A stretch of 64,000 bases of DNA from Ruminococcus sp. (lineage in GTDB: Bacteria; Bacillota; Clostridia; Oscillospirales; Ruminococcaceae). The notes beneath the pieces were generated by a model. That model saw nothing but the letters and a program-made list of their open reading frames with translations, had not been told where the DNA came from and did not search any database. The DNA lies in assembly GCA_015066745.1 (NCBI GenBank), contig SVNW01000006.1, positions 16,072-80,071 on the forward strand, written 5' to 3'. A program made the position numbers and the translations under genes. How positions within the stretch are numbered: position 1 is the stretch's first letter; each line of letters starts with the position of its first letter. Shown here piece by piece: positions 9,243-19,155 of this stretch.

Positions 9243-9665
9243 ATGGCTTTTTTAAATTCACTCAATATTGTCGGTTCTGCTCTTACTGCTGAAAGATTCA
9301 GAACAAATATAATATTGCAGAATATTGCAAATCAGAAAACTATCGGTGTTGACGGAGAAGATCCTTATCGCAGAAAGCACGTTATATTTCAGGAACGTGA
9401 ACAGACATTCAGCGAAATATTTGACAGTGTTTCGGGTGGCGGTGTCCGTGCGGTGAGAGTAGAGGAAAGTCAGGAAGATTTTGTTCCTGTTTATGATCCT
9501 ACTCACCCTGAAGCTGATGAAGACGGATATATTTATTATCCGAACGTAAACAACACAGAAGAACAGCTTGATCTTATGGAAGCTACCAGAGTATATGAAG
9601 CAAATGTTTCAGCTCTCAGTGTTGTAAAGGCAATGGCTTCAAAAGCTCTTGAAATAGGAAGATAA
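9243..9665 (+). CDS. flgC: Flagellar basal-body rod protein FlgC
   Basis: A 140-residue rod protein with the N-terminal ERFRTNIILQNIANQKT axial signature, the central DPYRRKHVIFQE, and a C-terminal YPNVNNTEEQLDLMEATRVYEANVSAL stretch shared by FlgC homologues. It follows flgB by 15 nt with ggggg upstream. Together with FlgB and FliE it forms the proximal rod. Confidence 0.96.
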   Translation: MAFLNSLNIVGSALTAERFRTNIILQNIANQKTIGVDGEDPYRRKHVIFQEREQTFSEIFDSVSGGGVRAVRVEESQEDFVPVYDPTHPEADEDGYIYYPNVNNTEEQLDLMEATRVYEANVSALSVVKAMASKALEIGR

Positions 9666-9704
9666 CTTTATTATATAATTATACAGATATAGAGGAAATT
9701 TGAT

Positions 9705-10031
9705 ATGATCAACAATATGTTTATTACACCGCTTGTACAGATGCCTACAATAGCTGAACTTGGCGGAAGTGCAAAATACAGTGGTATTGATGTAAAGACT
9801 GATGACAGTGAAATGTCATTTGCAGACACATTAGGAAAGAAAATAGCAGAGATAAAAAGTCTCGAACAAAAGTCACTTGACAGTGCTTATGCAGTGGCTA
9901 TGGGACAGACCGAAGATATAGAAGGCGCAATGATAGATGCAACAAAAGCATCTGTTGCGATAGAGACTGCAGTGCAGATAACAACAAGAGCAGTAAATGC
10001 ATATAAGGAGATAATGCAGATGCAGATCTGA
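9705..10031 (+). CDS. fliE: Flagellar hook-basal body protein FliE
   Basis: A 108-residue protein connecting the MS ring to the rod. The C-terminal half has SFADTLGKKIAEIKSLEQKS and AVQITTRAVNAYKEIMQMQ, as in FliE. Order flgB-flgC-fliE-fliF is the standard Firmicutes arrangement. The 66-nt gap before fliF holds no gene. Confidence 0.95.
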   Translation: MINNMFITPLVQMPTIAELGGSAKYSGIDVKTDDSEMSFADTLGKKIAEIKSLEQKSLDSAYAVAMGQTEDIEGAMIDATKASVAIETAVQITTRAVNAYKEIMQMQI

Positions 10032-10097
10032 TATGTGTTCATAATAATGAATAATGTCGGAGATATTGGACTTTAAGTATGGAGAATGATTGTTCAG

Positions 10098-11702
10098 ATG
10101 AAGGAAAAATTAAAAAAATTATGGGATAAAACAAAAACTTTCTGGGGAGGACTTGCTAAGAAAGTAAAGGTTCTTATCATAGCAGCAGCTGCGGTGATCA
10201 TAGTCGGTGCTATTGTATTGACCATGGTCCTTAACAAACCTGATGGTTGGATAGTCCTTTTCCCCGATATGACAAGTGATGAATCAGCTGAGGTTTATCG
10301 TGAACTTCAGGCTATGGACGTAGAAACTAAATTAAACTCAGACGGTGAGATAGAAGTACGTGAAGAAGACTGGGATATGCTTGTTTACGAACTTGCAGAA
10401 AGAGGTTATCCTCAGTCAGCACCTTCATACGGAACTTTTTTCGATAACCTGAGCATGACAATGAGTGAGTTTGAAAAGAAACAGACACTTCGTTTTGAAC
10501 TTCAGGACAGAATACAGACTACACTCAAACGCATTGACGGGGTAAAAGGTGCCATCGTTACTATAAGTTTTCCTGAAACTACAAACTATGTATGGAAGGA
10601 AAGTGAAGAAGTAGCAACTGCCAGTGTAATGCTTACTCTTGAAAAAGGTGTGGAATTTGGCAGTGATCAGGTACAGGCTGTAAAAAATATAGTAGCTTAC
10701 AGTGCACAGCAGGTAAGCCCTGAAGATGTAACAGTTGTAAATGCAACCACAGGCGAGGAAATGCTTGTTGTTGTAGAAGAACCAACAGAACAGTTTGGTG
10801 ATAAAGAACGTATAGATTATGAAAAGATGATACAGGACAAGTATGAAGCAAATGCAAGAAAAATACTTGAACCTATATATGGTAAAGATGGTGTAACAGC
10901 TGCCGCATCGGTTACTATCGACTATGATAAGATAACTCAGGAAATGAAGGAACTTATCACAGACGAAAACGGTGAAGGTGTAAAACAGAATCAGCACATA
11001 GAATACGGTGTTGATGGTGTTGTTGATCCGGGCGGAGTAGTAGGCGAAGAAGATAATACAGATATTCCTAATTACGGAAATCTTGAAGATGATCTTGATT
11101 CAGATACTACACCTCATTACCAGAGAGATACAGAATGGGCAATAGGATACATACTTACACAGACAGAGAGATCACAGGGCGGAATAACAGATGCAAGTAT
11201 AGCTGTTGTTGTTGCTACAGAATCAGGTGTACTTACAGCTGATGAAACTGAAATGGTTACACAGCTTGTAATGAATGCAACAAATATACCTCAGGAAAAT
11301 GTTTCAGTAGGAGCAAAACTTGCAGCTGCACCAAATGGAAATGTTCCTGGAGAAGATCCTGCTACATCTGATGAAATTCCGTTCTACAAGAAACCTATAT
11401 TCAAATATCTGCTTATAGCCGGTATTATCTTACTTCTGGCACTTATAATACTGATAGCTGTACTTATAAACAGACGTGCTAAGAAGAAGATAGCTCAGGC
11501 ACAGGCAGAGAGTCAGGCAGAGATCGATAAGATGAAACAGACGATTGAAGAAGATAAGTTAAAGAGAATGTCTATAGAAGAAGCTGCCAGAGAGCATGCT
11601 GATGTTACAAATGCAACTGCAAATGATGTAAAAGAATTTGCAAAGAAAAATCCACAGATCGCAGCAGCTCTTATACGTTCAATGATGAAAGAACAGCAAT
11701 AA
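10098..11702 (+). CDS. fliF: Flagellar MS-ring protein FliF
   Basis: The MS-ring protein of the basal body. An N-terminal membrane segment (about residues 26-46), the YscJ/FliF domain with QSAPSYGTFFDNLSMTMSEFEKKQ, and a second membrane segment near residues 436-460 are followed by a cytoplasmic tail ending KKNPQIAAALIRSMM, the tail that normally binds FliG. An ATG at 10086 is an alternative start but abuts the ggaga site. The next gene is fliH; fliG, normally here, is absent. Confidence 0.96.
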   Translation: MKEKLKKLWDKTKTFWGGLAKKVKVLIIAAAAVIIVGAIVLTMVLNKPDGWIVLFPDMTSDESAEVYRELQAMDVETKLNSDGEIEVREEDWDMLVYELAERGYPQSAPSYGTFFDNLSMTMSEFEKKQTLRFELQDRIQTTLKRIDGVKGAIVTISFPETTNYVWKESEEVATASVMLTLEKGVEFGSDQVQAVKNIVAYSAQQVSPEDVTVVNATTGEEMLVVVEEPTEQFGDKERIDYEKMIQDKYEANARKILEPIYGKDGVTAAASVTIDYDKITQEMKELITDENGEGVKQNQHIEYGVDGVVDPGGVVGEEDNTDIPNYGNLEDDLDSDTTPHYQRDTEWAIGYILTQTERSQGGITDASIAVVVATESGVLTADETEMVTQLVMNATNIPQENVSVGAKLAAAPNGNVPGEDPATSDEIPFYKKPIFKYLLIAGIILLLALIILIAVLINRRAKKKIAQAQAESQAEIDKMKQTIEEDKLKRMSIEEAAREHADVTNATANDVKEFAKKNPQIAAALIRSMMKEQQ

Positions 11703-11727
11703 ATAAAGGTCAGGGGAAGTGAATAAG

Positions 11728-12672
11728 TTGCGACGTATTTTCAAATCAGAAGATGTTGTAAAGATTGCAGATGCAGTCAAGATTCCTGATTGTGTGGTAC
11801 GGACAGAGCCTGTAATTTTGCCGGAGTCAACAATTATTGGAGAATCCGGTGATAAGACTCCTGACATAGAGCAGAGTATTCATGATGAAAATATTTCAGA
11901 AGATGTTGTACAGGATTATGAAGGTGTACAGGATGAAGCTGATATTGTTGAAGATGATGCTGTGCGTATAAGTTATGATGAGAAGCAGGAATATATTGCT
12001 TTTCAGGAAAAGATGCTTATCGAAAGGGAAGCTTTTATAAAACAGGCTCAGACAGAAGCGGCAAAAATAATAGAAGAAGCCGAAGAAAGTAAAAAAAGAA
12101 TAATAGAAGAAGCAAATCATATATCAGATAAGATAATGGAAGATGCAAGACAGAAGGGATATGCAGAAGGCGAAGAAAAGAGAAAGCAGGAAACCGAAAA
12201 GTACATTTTACATATTTCCGAAGTACTTGAAGAGTTAAAGCAAGCGCAGGAAGAATATTTCGATGATTATGCTGCTGAATTAAAACTTCTTTCTCTCGAA
12301 ATAGCCGAAAAAGTCATTGCACAGAAACTTTCAGAAGAACCGAGTTCTTTGTTTCCGCTTATAAGAAGTGCAGTAAAGTCTATAAGAGAAGTAAACTGGA
12401 TAAAAGTTGAGATTTCTGATAAATTTAAAGAAGTTGCTGCTGATTTTGAAAAATCTTTAAGCGAACTCAAACCTGAGCAAATTGTGGAAGTTGAGTTGAG
12501 ACGTGACGCAAATCCCGGTACTTGCGTTGTTCATACCTCAGAAGGTGTAACAATAGCTACTGTTAAAACACAGCTTGAGAATATCAGGGAATATTTTATG
12601 AGATATAAGGATAGTGAGGATGATGAGGCAGAAGCTAGATCAGACGAAACTGCGAAAAAGTCTGAGGCATAA
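11728..12672 (+). CDS. fliH: Flagellar assembly protein FliH
   Basis: A regulator of the export ATPase. After an acidic N-terminal region comes a long coiled coil rich in E/K/A (AEAAKIIEEAEESKKRII and following), then the globular FliH/YscL domain with LKLLSLEIAEKVIAQKL and VKSIREVNWIKVEIS. About 314 residues. TTG 11728 lies nine bases after aggggaag; the in-frame GTG 11719 sits inside that site. It overlaps fliI by about 50 nt. Confidence 0.88.
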   Translation: MRRIFKSEDVVKIADAVKIPDCVVRTEPVILPESTIIGESGDKTPDIEQSIHDENISEDVVQDYEGVQDEADIVEDDAVRISYDEKQEYIAFQEKMLIEREAFIKQAQTEAAKIIEEAEESKKRIIEEANHISDKIMEDARQKGYAEGEEKRKQETEKYILHISEVLEELKQAQEEYFDDYAAELKLLSLEIAEKVIAQKLSEEPSSLFPLIRSAVKSIREVNWIKVEISDKFKEVAADFEKSLSELKPEQIVEVELRRDANPGTCVVHTSEGVTIATVKTQLENIREYFMRYKDSEDDEAEARSDETAKKSEA

Positions 12673-13942
12673 TAACTTTCACAATGTGCTCGGAAAAATA
12701 GAACAGATAGTCGGCATGACTGTTGAGGCAACAGGAATGTCGTGCAATATCGGTGATGTTTGTATAATATCGGGCGTAGGAAAGGAACGTAAAAGAATTC
12801 AGTCTGAGGTTGTCGGATTTAAGAATAACAAAGTTCTGCTGATGCCATATGGCGATATAGACGGTATAGGATATGGCAGTTTTGTAAGCAATACAGGAGA
12901 AAAACTCAAAATAAAAATGAGTGAAGCTCTTATAGGCAGAACTATTGATGCACTTGGAAATCCTATAGACAATCAGGGGGAAATAAAATCAGACGTTTAT
13001 TACAGTATAAACGGTTCTCCTGCCAATCCTATGAGAAGACCTCCTATAGTTGAACCACTGGAATTTGGTGTTAAGGCAATAGATGGTATGATAACCATAG
13101 GAAAAGGACAGAGAATGGGTATATTTGCCGGAAGTGGTGTAGGTAAAAGTACACTCATGGGAATGATAGCCCGAAATATCAAAGCTGATGTAAATGTCAT
13201 AGCTCTCGTTGGCGAACGTGGACGAGAACTTATGGAATTTATAAATAAAGATCTTGGACCAGAGGGGTTAAAAAGAAGTGTTCTTGTTGTTGCAACATCA
13301 GATCAGCCTGCAATGCTCAGATCAAAATGTGCGCAGACTGCTACAGCAATTGCAGAATATTTTAAGGATCAGGGAAAAGATGTATTGCTGATGATGGACT
13401 CTCTTACACGTTTTTGTATGGCAGAAAGAGAGATCGGTCTCAGTGTAGGTGAACCTCCTATAGCAAGAGGTTATACACCGTCTATTTACGCTTCACTTCC
13501 GAAACTTCTGGAGCGATGCGGAAACTTTGAAAAAGGTTCTATAACAGGGATCTTTACAGTACTTGTTGAAGGTGATGACTCCAATGAGCCTATCTCGGAT
13601 ACTGTAAGAGGTATCATAGACGGACATATAATGCTGTCAAGAAAGATAGCCATGAAAAATCATTATCCGGCAATAGATGTACTGGCAAGTATAAGTCGTC
13701 TTATGTCGGGAATAGCGACTCCTGAACAGAAATCGGCGGCAGGTGCAATAAGAAAGATAATGTCACTTTACAATGAAAATCAGGATCTTATTTCAATAGG
13801 TGCATATAAGAGCGGTACAAATCCCGAACTTGATTATGCAATAAAACACATTGATGCTGTAAACAAATTTCTTCAGCAACCTGTGGATGCTCGTTCATCA
13901 ATGGCAGAAACCATACAGACTATGATAAATATTGCTAAATAG
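12620..13942 (+). CDS. fliI: Flagellum-specific export ATPase FliI
   Basis: The hexameric ATPase that powers or gates type III export. The Walker A motif GIFAGSGVGKST, the Walker B stretch DVLLMMDSLTRF, and LSVGEPPIARGYTPS are all present, as in F1-beta-like FliI. The start is uncertain because the 5' end overlaps fliH: GTG 12614, ATG 12620 and ATG 12623 are in frame, and 12620 has the best spacing from aagg. Length about 440 residues. Confidence 0.96.
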   Translation: MMRQKLDQTKLRKSLRHNNFHNVLGKIEQIVGMTVEATGMSCNIGDVCIISGVGKERKRIQSEVVGFKNNKVLLMPYGDIDGIGYGSFVSNTGEKLKIKMSEALIGRTIDALGNPIDNQGEIKSDVYYSINGSPANPMRRPPIVEPLEFGVKAIDGMITIGKGQRMGIFAGSGVGKSTLMGMIARNIKADVNVIALVGERGRELMEFINKDLGPEGLKRSVLVVATSDQPAMLRSKCAQTATAIAEYFKDQGKDVLLMMDSLTRFCMAEREIGLSVGEPPIARGYTPSIYASLPKLLERCGNFEKGSITGIFTVLVEGDDSNEPISDTVRGIIDGHIMLSRKIAMKNHYPAIDVLASISRLMSGIATPEQKSAAGAIRKIMSLYNENQDLISIGAYKSGTNPELDYAIKHIDAVNKFLQQPVDARSSMAETIQTMINIAK

Positions 13943-13956
13943 AAAGATGTGGTAGC

Positions 13957-14430
13957 ATGAAAAAATTTCAGTTTTCTTTAAAAAAGATGCGTGACTATAA
14001 AAGACAGCTTCTTGAAAGGGAAAAAGGTTATCTTCTGAGTTTGTATTCAGAATATAATCTGCTGGAAGAACGATACAATACACTTACTGATGATATGAGA
14101 AAACTATGCCTTTCTTCAGAAAATGACATGAAAAGAGGTATAAGTGTACGAGAGATACAGATCTATGAACTAAAAAAGACATCTATCAGAGATGAACAGG
14201 CTCAGCTTCGCATTCAGATGAATGTCATGGAGGGGTCTATAGAAAAACAACGAAAAGTTGTAATAAAATATTCACAGGAAATATCGGGGCTTGATAAGCT
14301 TGAAGAAAAACAGAGAAGCGAGTACATGTATATCCTGGGAAAAGAAAGTGAAAGGGATATTGAGGAGTTTCTCTCATTCAAACTTACCAAAACCAAAGAA
14401 GATGAATATTATGAATCAGATATCAGCTAA
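13957..14430 (+). CDS. fliJ: Flagellar export chaperone FliJ
   Basis: A 157-residue, highly charged, almost fully alpha-helical protein starting MKKFQFSLKKMRDYKRQL, the typical FliJ N-terminus. FliJ is the coiled-coil stalk of the export ATPase. The evidence is the N-terminal motif, coiled-coil composition and location right after fliI; sequence conservation in the family is low. Confidence 0.88.
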   Translation: MKKFQFSLKKMRDYKRQLLEREKGYLLSLYSEYNLLEERYNTLTDDMRKLCLSSENDMKRGISVREIQIYELKKTSIRDEQAQLRIQMNVMEGSIEKQRKVVIKYSQEISGLDKLEEKQRSEYMYILGKESERDIEEFLSFKLTKTKEDEYYESDIS

Positions 14431-14471
14431 AATAATATAGAGAATATCTTCAGAGAAAGGTGGTGAGAAAT

Positions 14472-16385
14472 ATGATGATAGATATTAATACAACACAGGG
14501 GAAAACTTCATTTGATGCTGCTATGGTTTCCAAGGGAAATGAAAATACTGTACAGCTTGGTACAGAATTTTTAGATTTGCTTTGCGGACAGATCACTGCA
14601 GATGAAGGGTTTATGACAATGGTTTCAGGAGAAAAATCTTCTGAGATGCTTATGAATATGTGTCCTGATACAAATATTGCAGGAATGTTTAATGCTTATG
14701 TATCTTCAGAAAAATCTGAAGAAAATATCAATATGCTTTTACAGGTATCTGAAAAGGAAGAGGCCGATGCAGATTTTTGCAAAGCAGTTTCTGATAGTGG
14801 AATAGCTGCTGAAAATCTTGTAGATGTAGTTTTCAGAGATGCTGAAAATATACCTGAAGTTATTGATGATAACATTATCAACAGTAATGTCAGAAGTATC
14901 GAAACAGTTTCAGAAAATACATTTTCTGGAGTGAATACTGTTTTTAATAAAACAGAAATATACACTCAAAGTTCTCAATATGTTCAGAAATTTTCAGATG
15001 TATCTGAAGAAAGTAATAATATTGAGGATGCCGGCAGATATGTACATGATGAAAATGATATGAACTTTGGTATATCTGAAGGTAAAACAGTCAGTGTGGT
15101 TGAAACGAAAACAGAAGCTCATGCAGATGTATTTGAAAAAACTGTTATTGACAGTACAGATTCAGAAGCAAAGATATCTTTTAATGAAACAGTAACTGCA
15201 AAAACAGTAGTTTCCGAAGATGAAGTATCTGTAATACAGAACACATTCCAAGAAACAGAACCTGTAAAAACAGTAGTTTCTGAGAATACAATACCTGAAA
15301 TTCAGAATACATTCAAAGAAACTGCAACAGTAGTGTCTGAAAATTCAGTACCGGAGATGCAAAGTACATTCAAAGAAACAGAACCTGTAAAAACAGTAGT
15401 TTCTGAAAATTCAGTACCTGAAATTCAGAATACATTTAAAGAAGTTGCAACAGTAGTTTCTGAGAATACAGTATCAGAAATTCAGAACACATTCAAAGAA
15501 GTTGCAACAGTAGAAACAGTAGTTTCAGAAAATGAAGTATCTCAAATACAGAACACATTCAGGGAAACAGTAACAGTAAAAACAGTAGTTTCTGAGAATA
15601 CAGTATCAGGGGTACAGATAACTGATTTGGAGAATGTTACATATTCAACATCTGAAAATACACATATACCGACAGAATATAGTGTATCAGATGATACAGC
15701 AAATATTGAATCTTTACAAAACTTTAGCATTGAAGATGATGTAAAGAATGATAAGTTTGTTTTAAAATCAGATGAAGTTCAGACTAATGAAAAAAATGTG
15801 AATTTATCTGAAAAAGACCAAACAGGTAGCTTTGAAACACTTATTAATGAAGCAGTGACATTAACATCACTTGATTTTGCGGGCAGATCGTCCGAATATA
15901 TATTAGAGGATGTTATTGCACAGAAGGATATTTCCGGACAGACAATGGAAGCACTTGGCGCAGGTATAAAGGCAGGCAAGGAAGAGTTTATAATAAAACT
16001 TACTCCTGAAGGACTTGGCGATATAACTGTAAAGTTTGAAAAGACAGATGAAACTGTACTTGTAAAGCTTATAGCAAGTGATGAAAGAACAGCACAGCTT
16101 TTAAATCAGGAACTTGATGTACTCAGAACTATGTTAAAACCTCATAATGCTGAGATACAGAATGTGGAACACAAAAGCAATGATGCTCATGATGATGCAT
16201 TTTATTCTGGTGAAAATCATGGTAACAGATTTGGAAATGAATCGCATCAGAATGATGAACGTCCGGGAAGAACAGTTTATCAGTCAGGAAGATTTGTTGA
16301 AGTAACAGATGACTTAGATGATGAGCTTCAGCCGGAAATGGTGTCAATATTATCCGGAAACATTATGCTTAACAGGTATATATGA
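14472..16385 (+). CDS. fliK: Flagellar hook-length control protein FliK
   Basis: About 637 residues. The C-terminal Flg_hook domain is clear: EFIIKLTPEGLGDITVKFE, then RTAQLLNQELDVLRTMLKPHN. FliK measures hook length and switches export specificity at FlhB. The long N-terminal region is acidic and low in complexity and contains seven repeats (separate entry). ATG 14472 follows aggtggtga; an in-frame GTG at 14460 is inside that site. Located between fliJ and flgD as expected. Confidence 0.92.
   Translation: MMIDINTTQGKTSFDAAMVSKGNENTVQLGTEFLDLLCGQITADEGFMTMVSGEKSSEMLMNMCPDTNIAGMFNAYVSSEKSEENINMLLQVSEKEEADADFCKAVSDSGIAAENLVDVVFRDAENIPEVIDDNIINSNVRSIETVSENTFSGVNTVFNKTEIYTQSSQYVQKFSDVSEESNNIEDAGRYVHDENDMNFGISEGKTVSVVETKTEAHADVFEKTVIDSTDSEAKISFNETVTAKTVVSEDEVSVIQNTFQETEPVKTVVSENTIPEIQNTFKETATVVSENSVPEMQSTFKETEPVKTVVSENSVPEIQNTFKEVATVVSENTVSEIQNTFKEVATVETVVSENEVSQIQNTFRETVTVKTVVSENTVSGVQITDLENVTYSTSENTHIPTEYSVSDDTANIESLQNFSIEDDVKNDKFVLKSDEVQTNEKNVNLSEKDQTGSFETLINEAVTLTSLDFAGRSSEYILEDVIAQKDISGQTMEALGAGIKAGKEEFIIKLTPEGLGDITVKFEKTDETVLVKLIASDERTAQLLNQELDVLRTMLKPHNAEIQNVEHKSNDAHDDAFYSGENHGNRFGNESHQNDERPGRTVYQSGRFVEVTDDLDDELQPEMVSILSGNIMLNRYI
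15180..15612 (+). repeat. Tandem coding repeats in the FliK ruler region
   Basis: Seven imperfect units of about 19-26 codons alternate KTVVSENxVxEIQNTF with a short ETEPV, EVATV or ETVTV linker. DNA identity between units is high (for example acagtagtttctgaga recurs), indicating recent expansion. In FliK this part is the molecular ruler, so unit number could alter hook length. Confidence 0.88.
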
Positions 16386-16406
16386 TTTTAGACAGGGGGA
16401 ATTATC

Positions 16407-16955
16407 ATGGCAGTGTCAGGAGTTTCAAATGACAGAAACTATACCGGTTTGCTTAACTCAGCCGGAAAAGTTCAGCCGGAAGATCTGTCAAAGAAATACG
16501 GAATAACATATGCTACAGAAGAAAATGGCTCTCTTTCAGTAGATGATTTCTTTACTTTGATGATTACTCAGCTTACAAATCAGGATTTTATGAATCCTAC
16601 AAATGATAACGAGTTTATGTCACAGATGTCACAGTATTCTTCAATGCAGGCGATACAGGAAATGGCAAAGTTTACACAGCAGAATTATGCGATGTCCATG
16701 GTTGGCAAGACCGTTACAGCTTCAAAGTATACAAACGGAAATCAGGTAACAGAAACCGGAGTAGTTGAACAGCTTATAAAAAAAGATGACGAGTATCAGG
16801 TCAAGGTGAACGGAAATATGTTTACACTAAGTCAGATACAGGTTATAGGTGTAGCTGAAGAACAAGGCGGTGTAGATGCCGGAGGCGGAAGTACCGATAC
16901 GGATAAAAAGGACGAGAGCAGATTTTATTATGATGCAGCGACAGCATTGGGGTAA
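16407..16955 (+). CDS. flgD: Flagellar hook-assembly protein FlgD
   Basis: A 182-residue hook cap/scaffold. The N-terminal signature DDFFTLMITQLTNQDFMNP and EFMSQMSQYSSMQAIQEM is the FlgD core, and MVGKTVTASKYTNG follows. The C-terminus is short and glycine/acid-rich without the Ig-like domain of enterobacterial FlgD, which is usual in Firmicutes. It lies directly upstream of the flagellar operon protein gene and flgE. Confidence 0.95.
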   Translation: MAVSGVSNDRNYTGLLNSAGKVQPEDLSKKYGITYATEENGSLSVDDFFTLMITQLTNQDFMNPTNDNEFMSQMSQYSSMQAIQEMAKFTQQNYAMSMVGKTVTASKYTNGNQVTETGVVEQLIKKDDEYQVKVNGNMFTLSQIQVIGVAEEQGGVDAGGGSTDTDKKDESRFYYDAATALG

Positions 16956-16980
16956 TTAAAACCGAAAGGGAGTGTGAGTA

Positions 16981-17409
16981 ATGGACGATTTTTTGACATT
17001 GAGACGTTTAAGCACACCGATTACCACAGGTATACCTCAGACGATACCTACCGAATATACAGAGACTGTTTCGGGAGAATCGTTTGACGATATATTAAAC
17101 GCACAGCTTGGCAAAGAGTCAGAAAAAACGATAGATGCAGCTGATCTTGTTGCATCAGGAGTTAATTTTTCAAAACATGCTATGAATCGTGTTTTACAAA
17201 GAAACATTGATTTGTCAGCAGAAAGTCTTTCACGACTTAATGAGGGAATACGACTTGCCGATGAAAAGGGACTTGATGATACTCTTATTCTGGTTGATTC
17301 GGCAGCGTATATAGTGAGCGTGAAAAACAACACAGTAATAACCACTGTAGCCAGCAATGAGCTTCAGGGGAACGTATTTACAAATATAGACGGTGCAGTT
17401 GTTGTATAG
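16981..17409 (+). CDS. Flagellar operon protein of the flg_new (TIGR02530) family
   Basis: A 142-residue protein with the family block FSKHAMNRVLQRNIDLSAES and DDTLILVDSAAYIVSVKNNTVIT. This small protein is conserved between flgD and flgE in Gram-positive flagellar operons; its precise function is not established. Good gggagtg ribosome-binding site. It ends about 110 nt before flgE, with a hairpin between. Confidence 0.88.
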   Translation: MDDFLTLRRLSTPITTGIPQTIPTEYTETVSGESFDDILNAQLGKESEKTIDAADLVASGVNFSKHAMNRVLQRNIDLSAESLSRLNEGIRLADEKGLDDTLILVDSAAYIVSVKNNTVITTVASNELQGNVFTNIDGAVVV

Positions 17410-17433
17410 CCGGACCTTTTAAAGGAAGCTATA

Positions 17434-17463
17434 GCAGCGGTCGGAATGACAGATGACCGCTGC
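17434..17463 (+). other. Intergenic hairpin upstream of flgE
   Basis: A perfect 9-bp stem (gcagcggtc / gaccgctgc) with a 12-nt loop lies in the 111-nt gap before flgE. There is no U-run after it, so it is more likely a processing or stability element for the abundant hook mRNA than a terminator. Confidence 0.5.
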
Positions 17464-17520
17464 ACACCGTTTATGGTATAAAATTTTTAAATTATTGGAT
17501 TTTTTTAGGGGGTCAATATT

Positions 17521-19119
17521 ATGGTAAGATCATTATATTCAGGTGTTGCAGGATTAAAAACACAGCAGACAAAGATGGACGTTATAGGTAACAATATCGC
17601 AAACGTAGGTACATACGGATATAAGTCAGGCAGAGCTACATTTAAGGATGTTTACTATCAGACAAACGTAAACGCTACTGCAGCTACAGGAAACTCAGGC
17701 GGTACAAATGCTATACAGGTAGGTTACGGTGATTCTGTAGGAAGTATCGATATAAATACTTCAACAGCTGCTATGTCAGCAACAGGTTACAGCCTTGACG
17801 TTGCGATCGGCGGTGAAGGATATTTTCAGGTAATGGACAGCGACGGCAAGATTTTCTATACTAAAGCCGGAATGCTTGACATAGACGCTGAAGGAAACCT
17901 TGTAGACGTAAACGGTAACTTTATACTCGGTTCATCCGGTGAAAGCACACAGGATCCTGCTTCAAACAGAATACAGATAAGTCTGCCTTATCTTGATGCA
18001 GCAACAGGTACAGCGTCAGATACTATCAACGGTATTGAGTACAGCATAGATGCAAGTAATATGACAACAAAGTCAAATGTAAATATAACATTTGTATCAA
18101 GCAATGCTCTTCCTATCGGGCAGCCTGCATCAGCAGAGATATCATCATCATCTATAGTTGTTACACTTAATGCAAAGGAAGAGTTTGCAAGTCTTGATGA
18201 TTTCAACGTTGCAATAAATGAAGCTATAACAGCAGCAAACGGCGGTGTTGAACACCCCGGCGGAACATTTACTGTTACTATGGATGATCCTACAGCATTT
18301 GTAGAAGGTATAACAGGTGCTGAAATAGTAAGCAGTGATTTCGGATATAATTCAGGTACGGTTTCAGTTCCGTCTGATCTTAAGTCTCTGTTTTCACTTG
18401 TTTCAGTAAATGATGGTTTTGCAGGAAATACACAAGATGCAAATATGCAGCTTCAGCTTGATGCCGAAAACAATCTTACTATCAAAGTAGGAGCTTATAC
18501 AGCTACTGTAAACGCTTCACAACTCGGTACAGCCGGTACTATAGTTATGAGAAATCCTGATTCAACTGACAGAACAGATTCATTTGTAATATCATATCCA
18601 AGCCTTACTTCACTTCAGAGTCATATATTCACTACAGGTATAACAAGTTATACATCAGCAGAGCCTGTTGCTATGACACCAAGTGAACCTACAAAGAGTC
18701 TTGGTCTTGGTTCTACTCCATTCAGACTTGACGGAGGAACAGAAGGCGGAGAACAGACAGTAGCTAACCTTACAAGTATCGGTATAAATGATGATGGTGT
18801 TATTACAGGACTTCATGAAGTTTACGGAGTAGTGGAACTCGGAAGAATCGATATTGCAACATTCTCAAACCCTGCAGGTCTTGCTCAGGTCGGAAATACA
18901 TATTTTGAAGTGACACTCAACTCAGGTGATCCGATAGTTGTTCACCCGGGTGATGAAGGTTCAGGTGCATTGGTTGCGTCAACACTTGAATCATCAAACG
19001 TTGACCTTTCAAATGAATTTTCTGATATGATCATGACACAGAGAGGATTCCAGGCTTCTTCACGTGTAATCACAGTATCGGATACAATGCTTGAAGAACT
19101 TATCAATCTCAAGAGATAA
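17521..19119 (+). CDS. flgE: Flagellar hook protein FlgE
   Basis: A 532-residue hook subunit. The N-terminus MVRSLYSGVAGLKTQQTKMDVIGNNIANVGTYG is the axial-protein signature (quoted here in part: LKTQQTKMDVIGNNIANV), and the C-terminus has SNVDLSNEFSDMIMTQRGFQ and SDTMLEELINL. The middle third is a variable D2-like region. Preceded by a strong taggggg site and followed by a terminator. Export through FlhAB is expected. Confidence 0.97.
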   Translation: MVRSLYSGVAGLKTQQTKMDVIGNNIANVGTYGYKSGRATFKDVYYQTNVNATAATGNSGGTNAIQVGYGDSVGSIDINTSTAAMSATGYSLDVAIGGEGYFQVMDSDGKIFYTKAGMLDIDAEGNLVDVNGNFILGSSGESTQDPASNRIQISLPYLDAATGTASDTINGIEYSIDASNMTTKSNVNITFVSSNALPIGQPASAEISSSSIVVTLNAKEEFASLDDFNVAINEAITAANGGVEHPGGTFTVTMDDPTAFVEGITGAEIVSSDFGYNSGTVSVPSDLKSLFSLVSVNDGFAGNTQDANMQLQLDAENNLTIKVGAYTATVNASQLGTAGTIVMRNPDSTDRTDSFVISYPSLTSLQSHIFTTGITSYTSAEPVAMTPSEPTKSLGLGSTPFRLDGGTEGGEQTVANLTSIGINDDGVITGLHEVYGVVELGRIDIATFSNPAGLAQVGNTYFEVTLNSGDPIVVHPGDEGSGALVASTLESSNVDLSNEFSDMIMTQRGFQASSRVITVSDTMLEELINLKR

Positions 19120-19155
19120 AAATGATACAGTTTAGTTTTTTATGATTGAAAATGA

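Noticed and set aside
10425..10997. 190-codon minus-strand frame inside fliF
   Set aside because: Antisense to a strongly conserved gene, Cys/Phe/Tyr-rich with no motif; a shadow of codon bias.
15180..15612. Short DNA repeats in fliK as a CRISPR
   Set aside because: Units are adjacent, in frame and translated; no spacers.
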